NCBI RefSeq assembly: GCF_000813005.1
Contig: NZ_JSYP01000011.1
Location: 124,001 to 188,000 of the forward strand
Direction: 5' to 3'
Source of the DNA: Flavobacterium sp. KMS
GTDB taxonomy: Bacteria > Bacteroidota > Bacteroidia > Flavobacteriales > Flavobacteriaceae
DNA: 64,000 nucleotides
Part shown: positions 1-8,904 of the stretch, in pieces
How the letters are laid out: every line of letters begins with the position of its first letter
Numbering within the stretch: the first letter of the stretch is position 1
Position numbers and translations under genes: made by a program
Notes under the pieces: generated by a model
Told to the model about the DNA's origin: nothing
What the model saw: only the letters and a program-made list of their open reading frames with translations
The model's database searches: none

Positions 1-1
1 A

Positions 2-268
2 TGGTTTAAAGAACGATGGGCAGCTGTAGTTTATGATGAGGTTCATATAAGAACCAATGCAGCCAGCAGCGATGAGAATTACTTAGATCAAAACCGATTG
101 TATTTGGGAACTGCTTATAGTCTTGACAAACGGAGAGAAATACGATTGGAAGTAGGATATATGAATCAGATTTTCTGGAAATCGCCCGATACCGAAAGTG
201 GGCTTAGCAGAATGAATCATACGATTAGGATTACGCTTACAACTGATTTGCCTTTTAAACGAAAATAA
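2..268 (+). CDS. C-terminal end of a DUF2490-like outer-membrane protein (partial)
   Basis: An open frame enters from the left edge and ends at TAA 266-268, giving 88 residues of the C-terminus. Alternating hydrophobic/polar strands, aromatic residues and a final basic strand followed by FKRK resemble the end of a small outer-membrane beta-barrel of the DUF2490 type, a family common in Bacteroidota. The DUF2252 gene starts 12 bp downstream in the same direction, so the two are probably co-transcribed. The start lies outside the window. The family call is from pattern memory on a fragment and is tentative; the presence of a coding end is well supported. Confidence 0.6.
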   Translation, partial: WFKERWAAVVYDEVHIRTNAASSDENYLDQNRLYLGTAYSLDKRREIRLEVGYMNQIFWKSPDTESGLSRMNHTIRITLTTDLPFKRK

Positions 269-280
269 AAATTAGAAGCT

Positions 281-1681
281 ATGATTGATGAATCCAAAGA
301 AACCAACGAAAACATATTTGATTCTGGAATATCAAAAGCAGAGCGATTTGCCGAGGGAAAAGCAATTCGTAAAACTACACCGCGCTCCATTCATAGCGAG
401 TGGAAACCCGCCAAAGATAGAGAAGATCCTGTTGCTATATTAATTAATACAAGTGTAGGTAGAGTCGAAAGTCTATTACCTATAAGATATAGTAGGATGA
501 TGGAATCTCCATTTTCCTTTTATAGAGGTGCAGCAGCAATTATGGCAGCCGATTTAAAACAGTCCCGCACAACAGGAATAGAACTTCAGCTTTGCGGAGA
601 TTGTCATTTAATGAATTTTGGAGGATTTGCGACTCCTGAGCGTCAGTTAGTTTTTGATATTAATGACTTTGATGAAACGCTTCCCGGACCATGGGAATGG
701 GATTTAAAACGACTTGCAACCAGTTTTACTATTGCAGCAAGATGGAAGAATTTTTCTCCAAAAATAAGCAAAGAAGTAGCTCGACTGGTTGCCGAGAGTT
801 ACAAAAAACACATGCTTGAATATAGCAAATTATCAGCACTACAAATATGGTATGCTCATATTGATCTAGCCGACTTGATAGACTTAGGAAGTGATGAAGA
901 AATAAAGCAGTTCCAGAAAAAAAGACTAAAAAAAGCGGCAGAATATACTGCCCATGAAAAAGAGTTTGCCAAACTCACGTATCAAGAAGGAAAACGGGCT
1001 CGTATTAAAGATGAGCCACCACTTATTTATCACCTAACGGGCGAAGAAGGCGAAAATATGCTGAGACAAGCAGAGGCAGTTCATAAAAAGTATATAAAAT
1101 CATTATCTGAAGATAAACGAATACTCCTAAACCGATATTCAGTACATGATATTGCTATAAAAGTAGTAGGAGTAGGAAGTGTAGGAACGCTTTGCGGGAT
1201 AAGTCTGTTAATGTCGGGAACTGGCGAACCGATTTTTTTACAATTTAAAGAAGCTAGGCAAAGTGTATTAGAACCTAATTTAAAAACCAAAAGTATTTAT
1301 AAACATCAAGGTGAACGTATCGTAATGGGACAGAAGTTAATGCAGTCAGCATCGGATATGTTTTTGGGATGGACAGATGGAGAAAGTGGGAAGTTTTTTT
1401 ACATACGACAACTTCGCGATGCCAAAGTTAAACCTGTTCTTGAGGTTATGAAAGCCAAAAATCTTATGGATTATGCCAAAGCATGCGGATGGGTATTAGC
1501 AAGAGCACATGCACGTTCGGGAGATGCTTCGGTTTTATCTGGTTATATGGGTAAAAACAAAGAATTTGCCAATGCGATTGCCGATTTTTCGGTTTCCTAT
1601 GCCAATCAAAATGAAGCAGATTATAAGAAAATGTTAGAAGCTGTTAAAAGCGGAAGATTACCGATACCAATGGAAAGTTAA
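281..1681 (+). CDS. DUF2252 domain-containing protein
   Basis: A 466-aa soluble protein without a signal peptide. It carries the DUF2252 signatures: an N-terminal FYRGAAAIMAADL-type segment, then CGDCHLMNFGGF and FDINDFDETLPGPWEWDLKRLA, and a C-terminal region with GWVLARAHARSGD. DUF2252 proteins have a kinase/aminoglycoside-phosphotransferase-like fold, with the HxxN and DxND-type motifs resembling a catalytic loop and metal site. The substrate is unknown. The ATG start is 12 bp after the preceding stop. The following gene is about 117 bp away, so the downstream envelope genes may be a separate unit. Full length for the family; no frameshift seen. Confidence 0.88.
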   Translation: MIDESKETNENIFDSGISKAERFAEGKAIRKTTPRSIHSEWKPAKDREDPVAILINTSVGRVESLLPIRYSRMMESPFSFYRGAAAIMAADLKQSRTTGIELQLCGDCHLMNFGGFATPERQLVFDINDFDETLPGPWEWDLKRLATSFTIAARWKNFSPKISKEVARLVAESYKKHMLEYSKLSALQIWYAHIDLADLIDLGSDEEIKQFQKKRLKKAAEYTAHEKEFAKLTYQEGKRARIKDEPPLIYHLTGEEGENMLRQAEAVHKKYIKSLSEDKRILLNRYSVHDIAIKVVGVGSVGTLCGISLLMSGTGEPIFLQFKEARQSVLEPNLKTKSIYKHQGERIVMGQKLMQSASDMFLGWTDGESGKFFYIRQLRDAKVKPVLEVMKAKNLMDYAKACGWVLARAHARSGDASVLSGYMGKNKEFANAIADFSVSYANQNEADYKKMLEAVKSGRLPIPMES

Positions 1682-1798
1682 TTTAATAAGTAAATAAGAA
1701 ACAAACGTATGAAATGAGCATGACCTTAAATTGGTCGCAAACACCAATGAAGATATGCGAATTACATATGACCGATAAAAATCAATTAATATCTACAT

Positions 1799-2539
1799 AT
1801 GAATAGAAAGTTTTTATTTTTAATAGGCTTCTTGATGATGGTTATCTCAACAAATGCCCAAACACAGCGTATAGATTCTACGGCTGTTTATCTCTTAAGC
1901 CGAACTACCGAAACCATGCAGGATATAAAGTCTTGTAGTTTTACTGCGGTAACGACTTATGATATTTTAACGAATAATTTAGGACTTGTAAAGCACGCTA
2001 TTATTGATAAAGTTGCCATTAAGTTTCCAGAGAAAATGAAAGTAACTTCTACAGGAGACAAAGGCAATCGGGCATTGTTGTATAATGGACAAAGTTTAAA
2101 TTATTATTCTTACGATAATAATACTTATGCTACGACCGCTGCACCAAATTCTGTGATTGAAACAATAGATGATGTTAGCAAAAAGTACGGAATTGAGTTT
2201 TCGGCTGCCGATTTTTTCTACCCATCTTTTGTTAGCGATATTCAGTCTTCTAGTGAAGATTTGGTCTTTTTGGGAAAAACAACTATTGATGGAAAGGAAT
2301 GTTTTCATATTGCAGGACGAGATAAAACCAAAAGTTTTCAGTTTTGGATAGCAAATGATGATTTGTTTTTACCTCTTAAGATGGTAATAATTTATACAGA
2401 TCAAAAAGAGAGTCCACAATTTGAAGCAGTTTATAAAGACTGGGTAATAAACGCCGACTTGCCAGACACTTTGTTTGAGTTTAAAGCTCCCCCTAAGGCT
2501 ACCAAAACAAAATTTGCTCCTAGAGAAAAAACTAAGTAA
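1799..2539 (+). CDS. DUF2092 domain-containing exported protein
   Basis: A 246-aa protein with a clear signal peptide (residues about 1-20, ending TNAQ). The mature part is rich in beta-strands and matches the DUF2092 pattern, which is LolA/LolB-like: VDKVAIKFPEKMKV, then LLYNGQSLNYYSYDNNTYA, and a late region with the sequence DGKECFHIAGR. By analogy it would be periplasmic and bind a lipid or other hydrophobic ligand, but no substrate is established. It is followed 18 bp later by the DUF6515 gene, suggesting a two-gene operon. ATG at 1799 is the only start that keeps the signal peptide. Confidence 0.82.
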   Translation: MNRKFLFLIGFLMMVISTNAQTQRIDSTAVYLLSRTTETMQDIKSCSFTAVTTYDILTNNLGLVKHAIIDKVAIKFPEKMKVTSTGDKGNRALLYNGQSLNYYSYDNNTYATTAAPNSVIETIDDVSKKYGIEFSAADFFYPSFVSDIQSSSEDLVFLGKTTIDGKECFHIAGRDKTKSFQFWIANDDLFLPLKMVIIYTDQKESPQFEAVYKDWVINADLPDTLFEFKAPPKATKTKFAPREKTK

Positions 2540-2557
2540 TCACATAAATAGATTCCT

Positions 2558-3271
2558 ATGAAATCATATAAATCAAATAGAATTTCGATATTTATTATGG
2601 TATTGTTTGCAATGCTATTAATGATTCCAGAAACAGTTACAGCACAACGTTTTGGTCATTTCCCACCGCCGCGTCCAATGCCTCGTCCGGAGCCGATTAG
2701 ACCTATGCCACGTCCAGAACCGATTAGGCCGATACCGCCAAGGCCGTTGCCGCCACCTCCACACCCGTATCCAAGGCCGTATCCGGTGCCATTTCATCCT
2801 TACCCAGTACCATTTCCATATGCCTATCATCCGTTTGTGCCCTATGTTTGGGGGCCAACATGGTATCCTGTAGGTTTCTTTTTGGCAACATTAACCACCG
2901 CAGCAATAATTGTATCTGTAGAGAATACAAACTATAATTATGACGATGGAGTATATTATGTAAAAGAATCCAGTGGGTATAAAGTTGTACCAGCACCAAT
3001 AGGCGCAACAATATCTGATTTGCCAAAAGGATATGTAACAATAACTGTCTCGGGTGCCGAGTATTACTATTATGGAGGAACTTATTATAGTAAAACTTCA
3101 GGCAAGTATAAAGTTGTAACAGCACCAGTTGGAGCAGTTGTAACACATCTTCCAGAAGGAGCAGAAGAAAAAACAATCGACGGTCAAAAATACTTGCTTT
3201 ATAACAATGTGTATTATCAGCCAATTTCTAAAGATGGTCAGGATAGTTACGTTGTCGTACAAGGTAAATAA
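2558..3271 (+). CDS. DUF6515 family exported protein with Pro-rich linker
   Basis: 237 aa. A signal peptide (about 1-29, ending VTAQ) is followed by a strongly proline/arginine-rich tract at about residues 35-90, with PMPRPEPIRP repeated. A hydrophobic segment follows at about 105-120 (FFLATLTTAAIIVSV). Three related modules of about 40 residues come next, each with a YYY/YY pair, a KVV-AP-GA turn and a LP-G motif; this is the DUF6515 pattern. The protein probably sits at or in the inner membrane and projects a wall-spanning or outer-membrane-directed domain; the function is unknown. Lies 18 bp after the DUF2092 gene and is probably co-transcribed with it. Confidence 0.8.
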   Translation: MKSYKSNRISIFIMVLFAMLLMIPETVTAQRFGHFPPPRPMPRPEPIRPMPRPEPIRPIPPRPLPPPPHPYPRPYPVPFHPYPVPFPYAYHPFVPYVWGPTWYPVGFFLATLTTAAIIVSVENTNYNYDDGVYYVKESSGYKVVPAPIGATISDLPKGYVTITVSGAEYYYYGGTYYSKTSGKYKVVTAPVGAVVTHLPEGAEEKTIDGQKYLLYNNVYYQPISKDGQDSYVVVQGK

Positions 3272-3536
3272 TTGACAGAATGTATTTGTAAAAACTTCCA
3301 TTGTAAGGCTAAACATGTGCAATTCAGTTTATAATGGAGGATATTTAATCAAATTTGTTTGGGGTAATTAATAAAATAATTTACCTTTAGGGAAAATACC
3401 ACTTAATTTTAAGAATGTTTTAACTTAAAAAAACAATATTCTTAACAGGAATTTCCGCTCATTCAAAATTTGATCATTTATTTAATAGTTTAAATAGCTT
3501 ACTAATTTTTTAATAATCACTTTAAAATTTAATAAA

Positions 3537-4121
3537 ATGAACACGAGAAGAAGAACCTTATTCATAATCCCAGTTATATTATTGGGTTTGATTTACAGCT
3601 GTGCTCCAAGCGTAAAAGTTACAAACGATTACGACCATTCAGCTAATTTTTCAGAATATAAAACATTTGCGGTTTATGACTTAAAAGCGCAAGAGGGTCA
3701 GGTAAGCCAGTTGAATGTAGATAGAATTGCAAATGCAATTCGTACAGAAATGGCTAGTAAAGGATTTAAAGAAACAGCAAACAATCCTGATCTGAAAGTT
3801 AATGCGGTTACCATTTTAAAAGACAAAAAACAGGTTACAGCAAATTCTAATTTCTATGGATATGGCGGTATGTATCGTCCGTATGGATATTGGGGTGCTG
3901 GTGGTGGTATGTTAAGTGGTACTACAACTTATGATACCTACGATTATGTTGATGGATCTTTGGTAATTGATATTGTATCTACAAAAACACAAAAACTAAT
4001 TTGGCAAGGCATCGGTAATACCGAATTGGATAAAAGACCAGATAATCCAGATGAATTTATTAGTTCTTCTGTAAAGAAAATTTTAGCAGGATTCCCTCCT
4101 GGCTTAGTTGTAAAAAAATAA
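3537..4121 (+). CDS. DUF4136 domain-containing lipoprotein
   Basis: 194 aa. The N-terminus is a lipoprotein signal: basic head, hydrophobic core, and lipobox-like ILLGLIYSC with Cys at about residue 22. The mature part has the DUF4136 pattern: KVTNDYDHSANFSEYKTFAVYD near the start, a segment on insoluble/co-factor strands, and the closing LVIDIVSTKTQKLIWQGIGN motif. DUF4136 proteins are outer-membrane or periplasmic lipoproteins of unknown role. A Gly/Tyr-rich loop (about 103-125) precedes the terminal domain. It is set apart from the DUF6515 gene by 265 bp of AT-rich DNA and ends just before a strong terminator, so it is probably transcribed alone. Confidence 0.85.
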   Translation: MNTRRRTLFIIPVILLGLIYSCAPSVKVTNDYDHSANFSEYKTFAVYDLKAQEGQVSQLNVDRIANAIRTEMASKGFKETANNPDLKVNAVTILKDKKQVTANSNFYGYGGMYRPYGYWGAGGGMLSGTTTYDTYDYVDGSLVIDIVSTKTQKLIWQGIGNTELDKRPDNPDEFISSSVKKILAGFPPGLVVKK

Positions 4122-4146
4122 GTTCTACAACGAGTATATTACAACT

Positions 4147-4187
4147 CGATTAAACTTATCTCCCTACTAGATAAGTTTAATCGTTTT
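4147..4187 (+). terminator. Rho-independent terminator after the DUF4136 gene
   Basis: A hairpin with 14-bp arms (CGATTAAACTTATC and GATAAGTTTAATCG), loop TCCCTACTA, then TTTT. It begins 25 bp after the DUF4136 stop. Confidence 0.85.
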
Positions 4188-4255
4188 ATAATGCAGGCAA
4201 CTACAATGTCTTTGATAATGTTGATTTTATAAGTGAAATCATTTCTAGAATAAAA

Positions 4256-5494
4256 ATGTTAAATCTTTCCCCCATGATTTATATATTACTATCTCTCTTT
4301 TTCTTTATCGCATCAATAGCAGGTTTTGCTGTTTCGTTGATGATTATTTTTACCAAAAAAAATCTTAATCAGAATTTCTTTTTGAGTCTTTGCTTATTTA
4401 GCCTTGCTATAGGAAGTATTTATAGTTTTTACTTGTCTGCAAGTGTATTAAAAGGGTTTTCAAATTTCTTTATAATCACCCGTTCTTTTATTTTCTTGGT
4501 AGCACCATGTTCTTTTTTATATATAAGAAATGTTTTGTTGCCTGGAAAAATGATTAGAAAATACGATTGGATACATTTTACTCCCTTTATAGTATGTTTC
4601 ATTTATATTTTATTTTCATTTTCAGACCGTTATCTTAATTATTTAGGAGGTTTGTTTAATGAGGATATAATACAGAGAACAGACTATTTATCTGTTAAAG
4701 TAAATGCTGCATTTCCGTTAATCATAATATTATCTTGGTTAGGATATGCTTTTGTGCAAACCATAATGATTTTAAAATTTGATTTAAAAAACACACATAA
4801 ACTTAAACGATATAATGATAAGGTTATTAATTGGTTGAGGATTTTTAATATTATGATTATAGTACTTTTTTCGACACTTTTTGTGCATCGATTCTTGAGT
4901 AGCTCCGTAATTAATATTGATTTTCTGTACAACGCAATGGTATCTTTTATCCTTCTTTTTACAGTGAGTTGGTTGTATTTTAAACCTCAGGTTTTGTACG
5001 GTTTACGTGAGCCGCTTATTACTTTGCGTAATTTTAGCAACGATAATTTTAGTAAAACTATAAAGACAGAAGAAGTAAAAGACGCTTTGCCTATATTAAG
5101 CTTGCTTACAGACGAAAAGAAAATAACTTATTTAATAACACTTGAAAAAGCCTTTCTTAGTAAAAAACTCTTCTTAAAGAAAAATCTTGTCATTCGCGAT
5201 TTGTCCGAAGAAACAGGAATACCAGTTCACCATCTTTCAAGTCTGATAAATAGTGAATATAATCTTCATTTTCAGGATTATGTAAATCTTAAAAGAATCG
5301 AATACTTTAAAGATAAAGTAAACGATATCGATTGGAAACACTTATCTCTGGAAGGAATGGCATGGGGCTCGGGATTTAAATCCAGAACAACTTGTTTTAG
5401 AGCATTTGTTAAACACACAGGTAAATCTCCATCAGAGTATTTTAAATTTATTCGAGTAACTTCTGAAGGAAGAAATGAATTCTCGATAAAATAA
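4256..5494 (+). CDS. AraC-family regulator with a membrane-embedded N-terminus
   Basis: 412 aa. The first ~240 residues contain about seven hydrophobic helices, separated by short loops. The C-terminal ~110 residues form an AraC-type double helix-turn-helix, with LVIRDLSEETGIPVHHLSSLIN as the first HTH and SGFKSRTTCFRAFVKHTGKSPSEYF as the second, family-typical one. Membrane-anchored AraC regulators of this build are frequent in Flavobacteriia. They are thought to sense an envelope signal and act on adjacent genes, here most plausibly the three outer-membrane genes downstream. ATG 4256 is used; an internal ATG six codons later (4274) is an equally possible start. Confidence 0.85.
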   Translation: MLNLSPMIYILLSLFFFIASIAGFAVSLMIIFTKKNLNQNFFLSLCLFSLAIGSIYSFYLSASVLKGFSNFFIITRSFIFLVAPCSFLYIRNVLLPGKMIRKYDWIHFTPFIVCFIYILFSFSDRYLNYLGGLFNEDIIQRTDYLSVKVNAAFPLIIILSWLGYAFVQTIMILKFDLKNTHKLKRYNDKVINWLRIFNIMIIVLFSTLFVHRFLSSSVINIDFLYNAMVSFILLFTVSWLYFKPQVLYGLREPLITLRNFSNDNFSKTIKTEEVKDALPILSLLTDEKKITYLITLEKAFLSKKLFLKKNLVIRDLSEETGIPVHHLSSLINSEYNLHFQDYVNLKRIEYFKDKVNDIDWKHLSLEGMAWGSGFKSRTTCFRAFVKHTGKSPSEYFKFIRVTSEGRNEFSIK

Positions 5495-5589
5495 TTTCAT
5501 TACCAGAACAAGATAAAACTTGTGTTGAGGGATTCTTTTATTGATTAAGTATTCTAAAATTATTTAATGAATTATTATAAAGTAAAATC

Positions 5590-6561
5590 ATGAAAACAGT
5601 ATTTAATAAAAACATACAATCTATAAAAACAGTTGTTACAACACTGGTTTTATTAATTCCTTTTTTTAGTAATGCACAACTTAAAGGTGGACATTTTCTG
5701 GGGGCTATGGGATTACAATCGGGTACCCAAACACCCGAAAATACCCTTTCTGTATTTGTACCCGTTTATTTTTATAACACGACTTCTTTACGAAATAACG
5801 ATGGCGACGTTGCAATCGCAGATCCAAACTTAAATATGTTCCTTACAGCCGTAGGTGTAAGTTGGGTAAGCGATTTTAAGATTTTAGGAGGAAATTATGG
5901 AGCATCAGCATTATTACCATTTGCCTCCAATGCAATTCAGGGGAATTATGTAAGCTCAAAAAGCCCTTTTGCGTATTCAGATACTTATATCATACCACTA
6001 CAATTGGGTTGGCATAATAAAAAAGCCGATTTCATTTTTACTTACGCCATGTATTTGCCTACGGGTAAGTTTGAAAACGGAGCTAGTGATAACAGTGGTT
6101 TAGGAATGTTTATAAATGAGTTTTCGGCAGGAACAACACTTTTTTTTAATGATAAAAAAACATTGCATTTATCAGCATTAGCTTCTTATGAAATAAATGG
6201 AAAGAAAAAAGATACCGATATTAAAACAGGAGATCTTTTTAGCCTTGAAGGAGGATTCGGAAAAACATATTATGTAATGGGAGGCACTACAGATGCACCA
6301 GCTCCGAAATCTATAATTAATGCAGGTTTAGTTTACTACATGCAGTTTAAAGCAACAAGCGATGAAATACCTATTGGGAACTCCGTTTTTTCAGGTAACA
6401 AAGATCGTGTTATGGCTTTAGGTGCCGAAGTAAATTATTTTCATATTAGCTCAAGTACCTCAGCGGGATTACGCTGGTTTGGAGAAGTTGAATCTATTAA
6501 CAGATTTAAAGGGAATACTTTTTTTATAACGTTGGCTCATGTTTTTAGTACAAAGAAATAA
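5590..6561 (+). CDS. SphA/MetA-pathway-like outer-membrane transporter
   Basis: 323 aa with a signal peptide (about 1-29, ending SNAQ). The mature part is an all-beta outer-membrane barrel with the pattern of the phenol meta-degradation/SphA family (COG4313): GGHFLGAMGLQSGTQTP at the N-terminus, SGLGMFINEFSAGTTLFF in the middle, and a final strand THVFSTKK-like. Family members are proposed to import hydrophobic or aromatic compounds, but the substrate here is unknown. It follows the AraC regulator by 95 bp, and two more barrel genes follow it. Confidence 0.75.
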   Translation: MKTVFNKNIQSIKTVVTTLVLLIPFFSNAQLKGGHFLGAMGLQSGTQTPENTLSVFVPVYFYNTTSLRNNDGDVAIADPNLNMFLTAVGVSWVSDFKILGGNYGASALLPFASNAIQGNYVSSKSPFAYSDTYIIPLQLGWHNKKADFIFTYAMYLPTGKFENGASDNSGLGMFINEFSAGTTLFFNDKKTLHLSALASYEINGKKKDTDIKTGDLFSLEGGFGKTYYVMGGTTDAPAPKSIINAGLVYYMQFKATSDEIPIGNSVFSGNKDRVMALGAEVNYFHISSSTSAGLRWFGEVESINRFKGNTFFITLAHVFSTKK

Positions 6562-6645
6562 ATAGCCAATTATAAGAAATTGGTATAAGGGTTCCAATTG
6601 ATAAAGGTGTGAAATCTCTCAACAAGTAATTAAATATACCTGCGT

Positions 6646-7644
6646 ATGAAATTAAAAGGATTATTAGTACTGATATTTATTATCATTAATCAGAATATAG
6701 TATTTGCCCAAAAAGAAGATTTACGCCAAGCTTACGCTGATAGTATAAAAACATCTACATGGGCTTATAGATTACCCGCTTGGGGACAACGTATTACCAA
6801 AAGAGGAGTCGATTTGCCATATCCGATCGGGATTATGATAAATTATTTTTCAGGAAGTCAAAAGGTTGTTATCAGTGATCTGGAAGTAGGGATAAACAAT
6901 AGCCCGTTAGTTCCTCTTGATTTTGTGAAATTTGGAGAAACCAAAGCCACACTTAATTCCGTAACCTCACGTATAGATGTTTGGGCATTGCCTTTTGTAG
7001 ACATTTATGCAGTTGTAGGTAAAACTTGGGCGAGTACAAGTGTAAACGTTGTCGAGCCAATGAATTTTAGTAACAAAGTCGATTTTGAAGGAGGGACTTT
7101 TGGAGTCGGAATGACTTTAGGAGGTGCTTACAAACATGTATTCGGAACCTTAGATTATAACAATACATGGACAAAATTTGATCAAATCGAAGGATCTATT
7201 CATTCTCAAATGTTAGCGCCAAGATTTGGATATGTTTTTCAGTCCCGACGAAAACCGAATAGGAATTTTGCTCCATGGATTGGAGTTCAGGGACTTTTTG
7301 TAAACAGAGTGACCAAAGGAACTATTAATCTTTCGGATTTAGGAGTTAGCGGAAACTCGGCAGATTTTGATGTCGAAGATAAGGCTTGGTATCAAAATTT
7401 ACCTGCGGCAGATAAGGTTATTATTAAACAAATAGCCGATAAAATAAGAGACAAATTAGATAAGTTAGATCCAGAAGATGCTTCAATTTCGTATTCACTT
7501 AAAAAGAAAGCACTTTCTCCTTGGAGTATGTCTGTGGGTGGACAGTTTCAATTAGATCACCATTGGCAGTTTCGAACAGAAGCAGGCTTTTTTGGTGGAC
7601 GTTCCTCAATTTTAGCTTCAGTAAATTATCGATTTGGATTTTAA
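6646..7644 (+). CDS. Outer-membrane beta-barrel protein of unknown function
   Basis: 332 aa with a signal peptide (about 1-21, ending VFAQ). The mature part reads as a beta-barrel: repeated short amphipathic strands, Gly-rich turns (GGTFGVGMTLGGAYKH) and a C-terminal strand ending in FGF, the aromatic-terminal signature recognised by the BAM machinery. I do not recognise a named family with confidence. The next gene overlaps or abuts it (stop 7642-7644, ATG 7646), so both are surely one transcript. Its place between an SphA-like porin and a BamA-like protein suggests an outer-membrane transport or lipid function, which is inference. Confidence 0.75.
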   Translation: MKLKGLLVLIFIIINQNIVFAQKEDLRQAYADSIKTSTWAYRLPAWGQRITKRGVDLPYPIGIMINYFSGSQKVVISDLEVGINNSPLVPLDFVKFGETKATLNSVTSRIDVWALPFVDIYAVVGKTWASTSVNVVEPMNFSNKVDFEGGTFGVGMTLGGAYKHVFGTLDYNNTWTKFDQIEGSIHSQMLAPRFGYVFQSRRKPNRNFAPWIGVQGLFVNRVTKGTINLSDLGVSGNSADFDVEDKAWYQNLPAADKVIIKQIADKIRDKLDKLDPEDASISYSLKKKALSPWSMSVGGQFQLDHHWQFRTEAGFFGGRSSILASVNYRFGF

Positions 7645-7645
7645 T

Positions 7646-8806
7646 ATGAAAAAAACAAACCAACTCCGAAAAGTATTCCTGTTTCTTATAGTTTTCATGA
7701 CGATAACGATGACAGGGCAGGACAATGAACATAAACACATAAGTATGAAAGATTCCCTAGATGGGGCTTTTGATTTAAGTGATTACATAATTTATGCACA
7801 TGGTTTTATAGTTGTACCTACACTTATTACTGAGCCTGCTTTAGGAGGAATCGGGGGAGCGGTGTTACCTCTTTATCTTAAAAAACATGATCCAATTATT
7901 GATGCAAATGGAAAGAAAAGATTTATAGATCCTGATATAACAGGAGCCATGGGAATGTATACTGGTAACAAAAGTTGGGCAGTAGGAGCATTTCGTGCAG
8001 GAAGTTTTATAAAATCAAGAATATTGTATCGTGTAGGAGGAGGCTATGGAGATGTAAATATGTCATTTTATGAAAATTTGCCTAATGGTAAAGACAAAGA
8101 AATTGACCTTAATTTTAAATCATTTGCATTCTATGCTCGGGTTATGAAACAGTTTAGAAACGGAAAATGGAGTGCAGGTCCACAGTATCTTTTATTGGAT
8201 TCTAAAGTTAATTTCCCAGATTTAAATGATCTTCCTTCGTTTGCTAAATTAAGTGATGTAAAAAGTGTAGTAAGTCAATTAGGTGGAGCCATTCAGTTTG
8301 ATGGGCGCGATAATATCTTTACGCCAGATAAAGGAATGCGGTTTCAGTTTGACTTTTTCTGGTCAGATAACACAATTGGCAGTGATTATGATGCATGGCG
8401 GTTAAATTTTTCAGCAATAGGGTATTATCCTATCGCTAAAAAATTAATTGGCGGACTTAGACTAGAAGGAGAACAGGCACTTGGTAATGCTCCTTTTTAC
8501 CTTAGACCAGGAATTAATTTAAGAGGAATTCCTTCAGCCAGATATCAGGGTAAAGCCAGTGTTGTTACAGAGGCTGAACTAAGATGGGATTTGTACAGAA
8601 GATGGAGTCTTATGGGCTATGGCGGTCTGGCAAGTGCTTTTAACGATTGGGATAAAGCTTTTGCTAAACCAGTTGTTTATAGTTATGGAACAGGTTTTCG
8701 ATATTTAATTGCTAGAAAATTTAAATTAAGAATGGGGGTCGATGTAGCGAGAGGTCCGGAAGACTGGGCATATTATGTGGTTTTTGGAAGTAATTGGCTT
8801 CGTTAA
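7646..8806 (+). CDS. BamA/TamA-family (surface antigen) outer-membrane protein
   Basis: 386 aa from ATG 7646, which is 1 bp after the previous stop. An upstream in-frame TTG at 7634 would overlap the previous gene and is less likely. There is a signal peptide (about 1-25) and then a 16-strand-like barrel of the bacterial surface antigen (D15/Omp85) type. Visible landmarks are FTPDKGMRFQFDF (the GxxF-like strand), GNAPFYLRPGINLRGIP with the conserved RG-P turn, and a final strand. No POTRA repeats are visible, so it is a barrel-only Omp85 relative rather than BamA itself. Confidence 0.8.
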   Translation: MKKTNQLRKVFLFLIVFMTITMTGQDNEHKHISMKDSLDGAFDLSDYIIYAHGFIVVPTLITEPALGGIGGAVLPLYLKKHDPIIDANGKKRFIDPDITGAMGMYTGNKSWAVGAFRAGSFIKSRILYRVGGGYGDVNMSFYENLPNGKDKEIDLNFKSFAFYARVMKQFRNGKWSAGPQYLLLDSKVNFPDLNDLPSFAKLSDVKSVVSQLGGAIQFDGRDNIFTPDKGMRFQFDFFWSDNTIGSDYDAWRLNFSAIGYYPIAKKLIGGLRLEGEQALGNAPFYLRPGINLRGIPSARYQGKASVVTEAELRWDLYRRWSLMGYGGLASAFNDWDKAFAKPVVYSYGTGFRYLIARKFKLRMGVDVARGPEDWAYYVVFGSNWLR

Positions 8807-8853
8807 TTTACCTTAAAAAAATATCTGTTAGTTAGTTAATTCAATAATTGTCT

Positions 8854-8886
8854 AAAACCTGATAGCAATTGCTATCAGGTTTTTTT
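8854..8886. terminator. Bidirectional terminator between convergent genes
   Basis: A perfect palindrome, AAAACCTGATAGCAA followed by its complement, ends in a T run and serves both the BamA-like gene (+) and the TonB receptor (-) that converge here. Confidence 0.9.
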
Positions 8887-8904
8887 TATTTCTATACCGT
8901 TTTC

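Noticed and set aside
2618..3322. Open frames in other readings of the Pro-rich DUF6515 gene
   Set aside because: Low-complexity CCN/GGN codons create long open shadows; the real frame has a signal peptide and the family modules.
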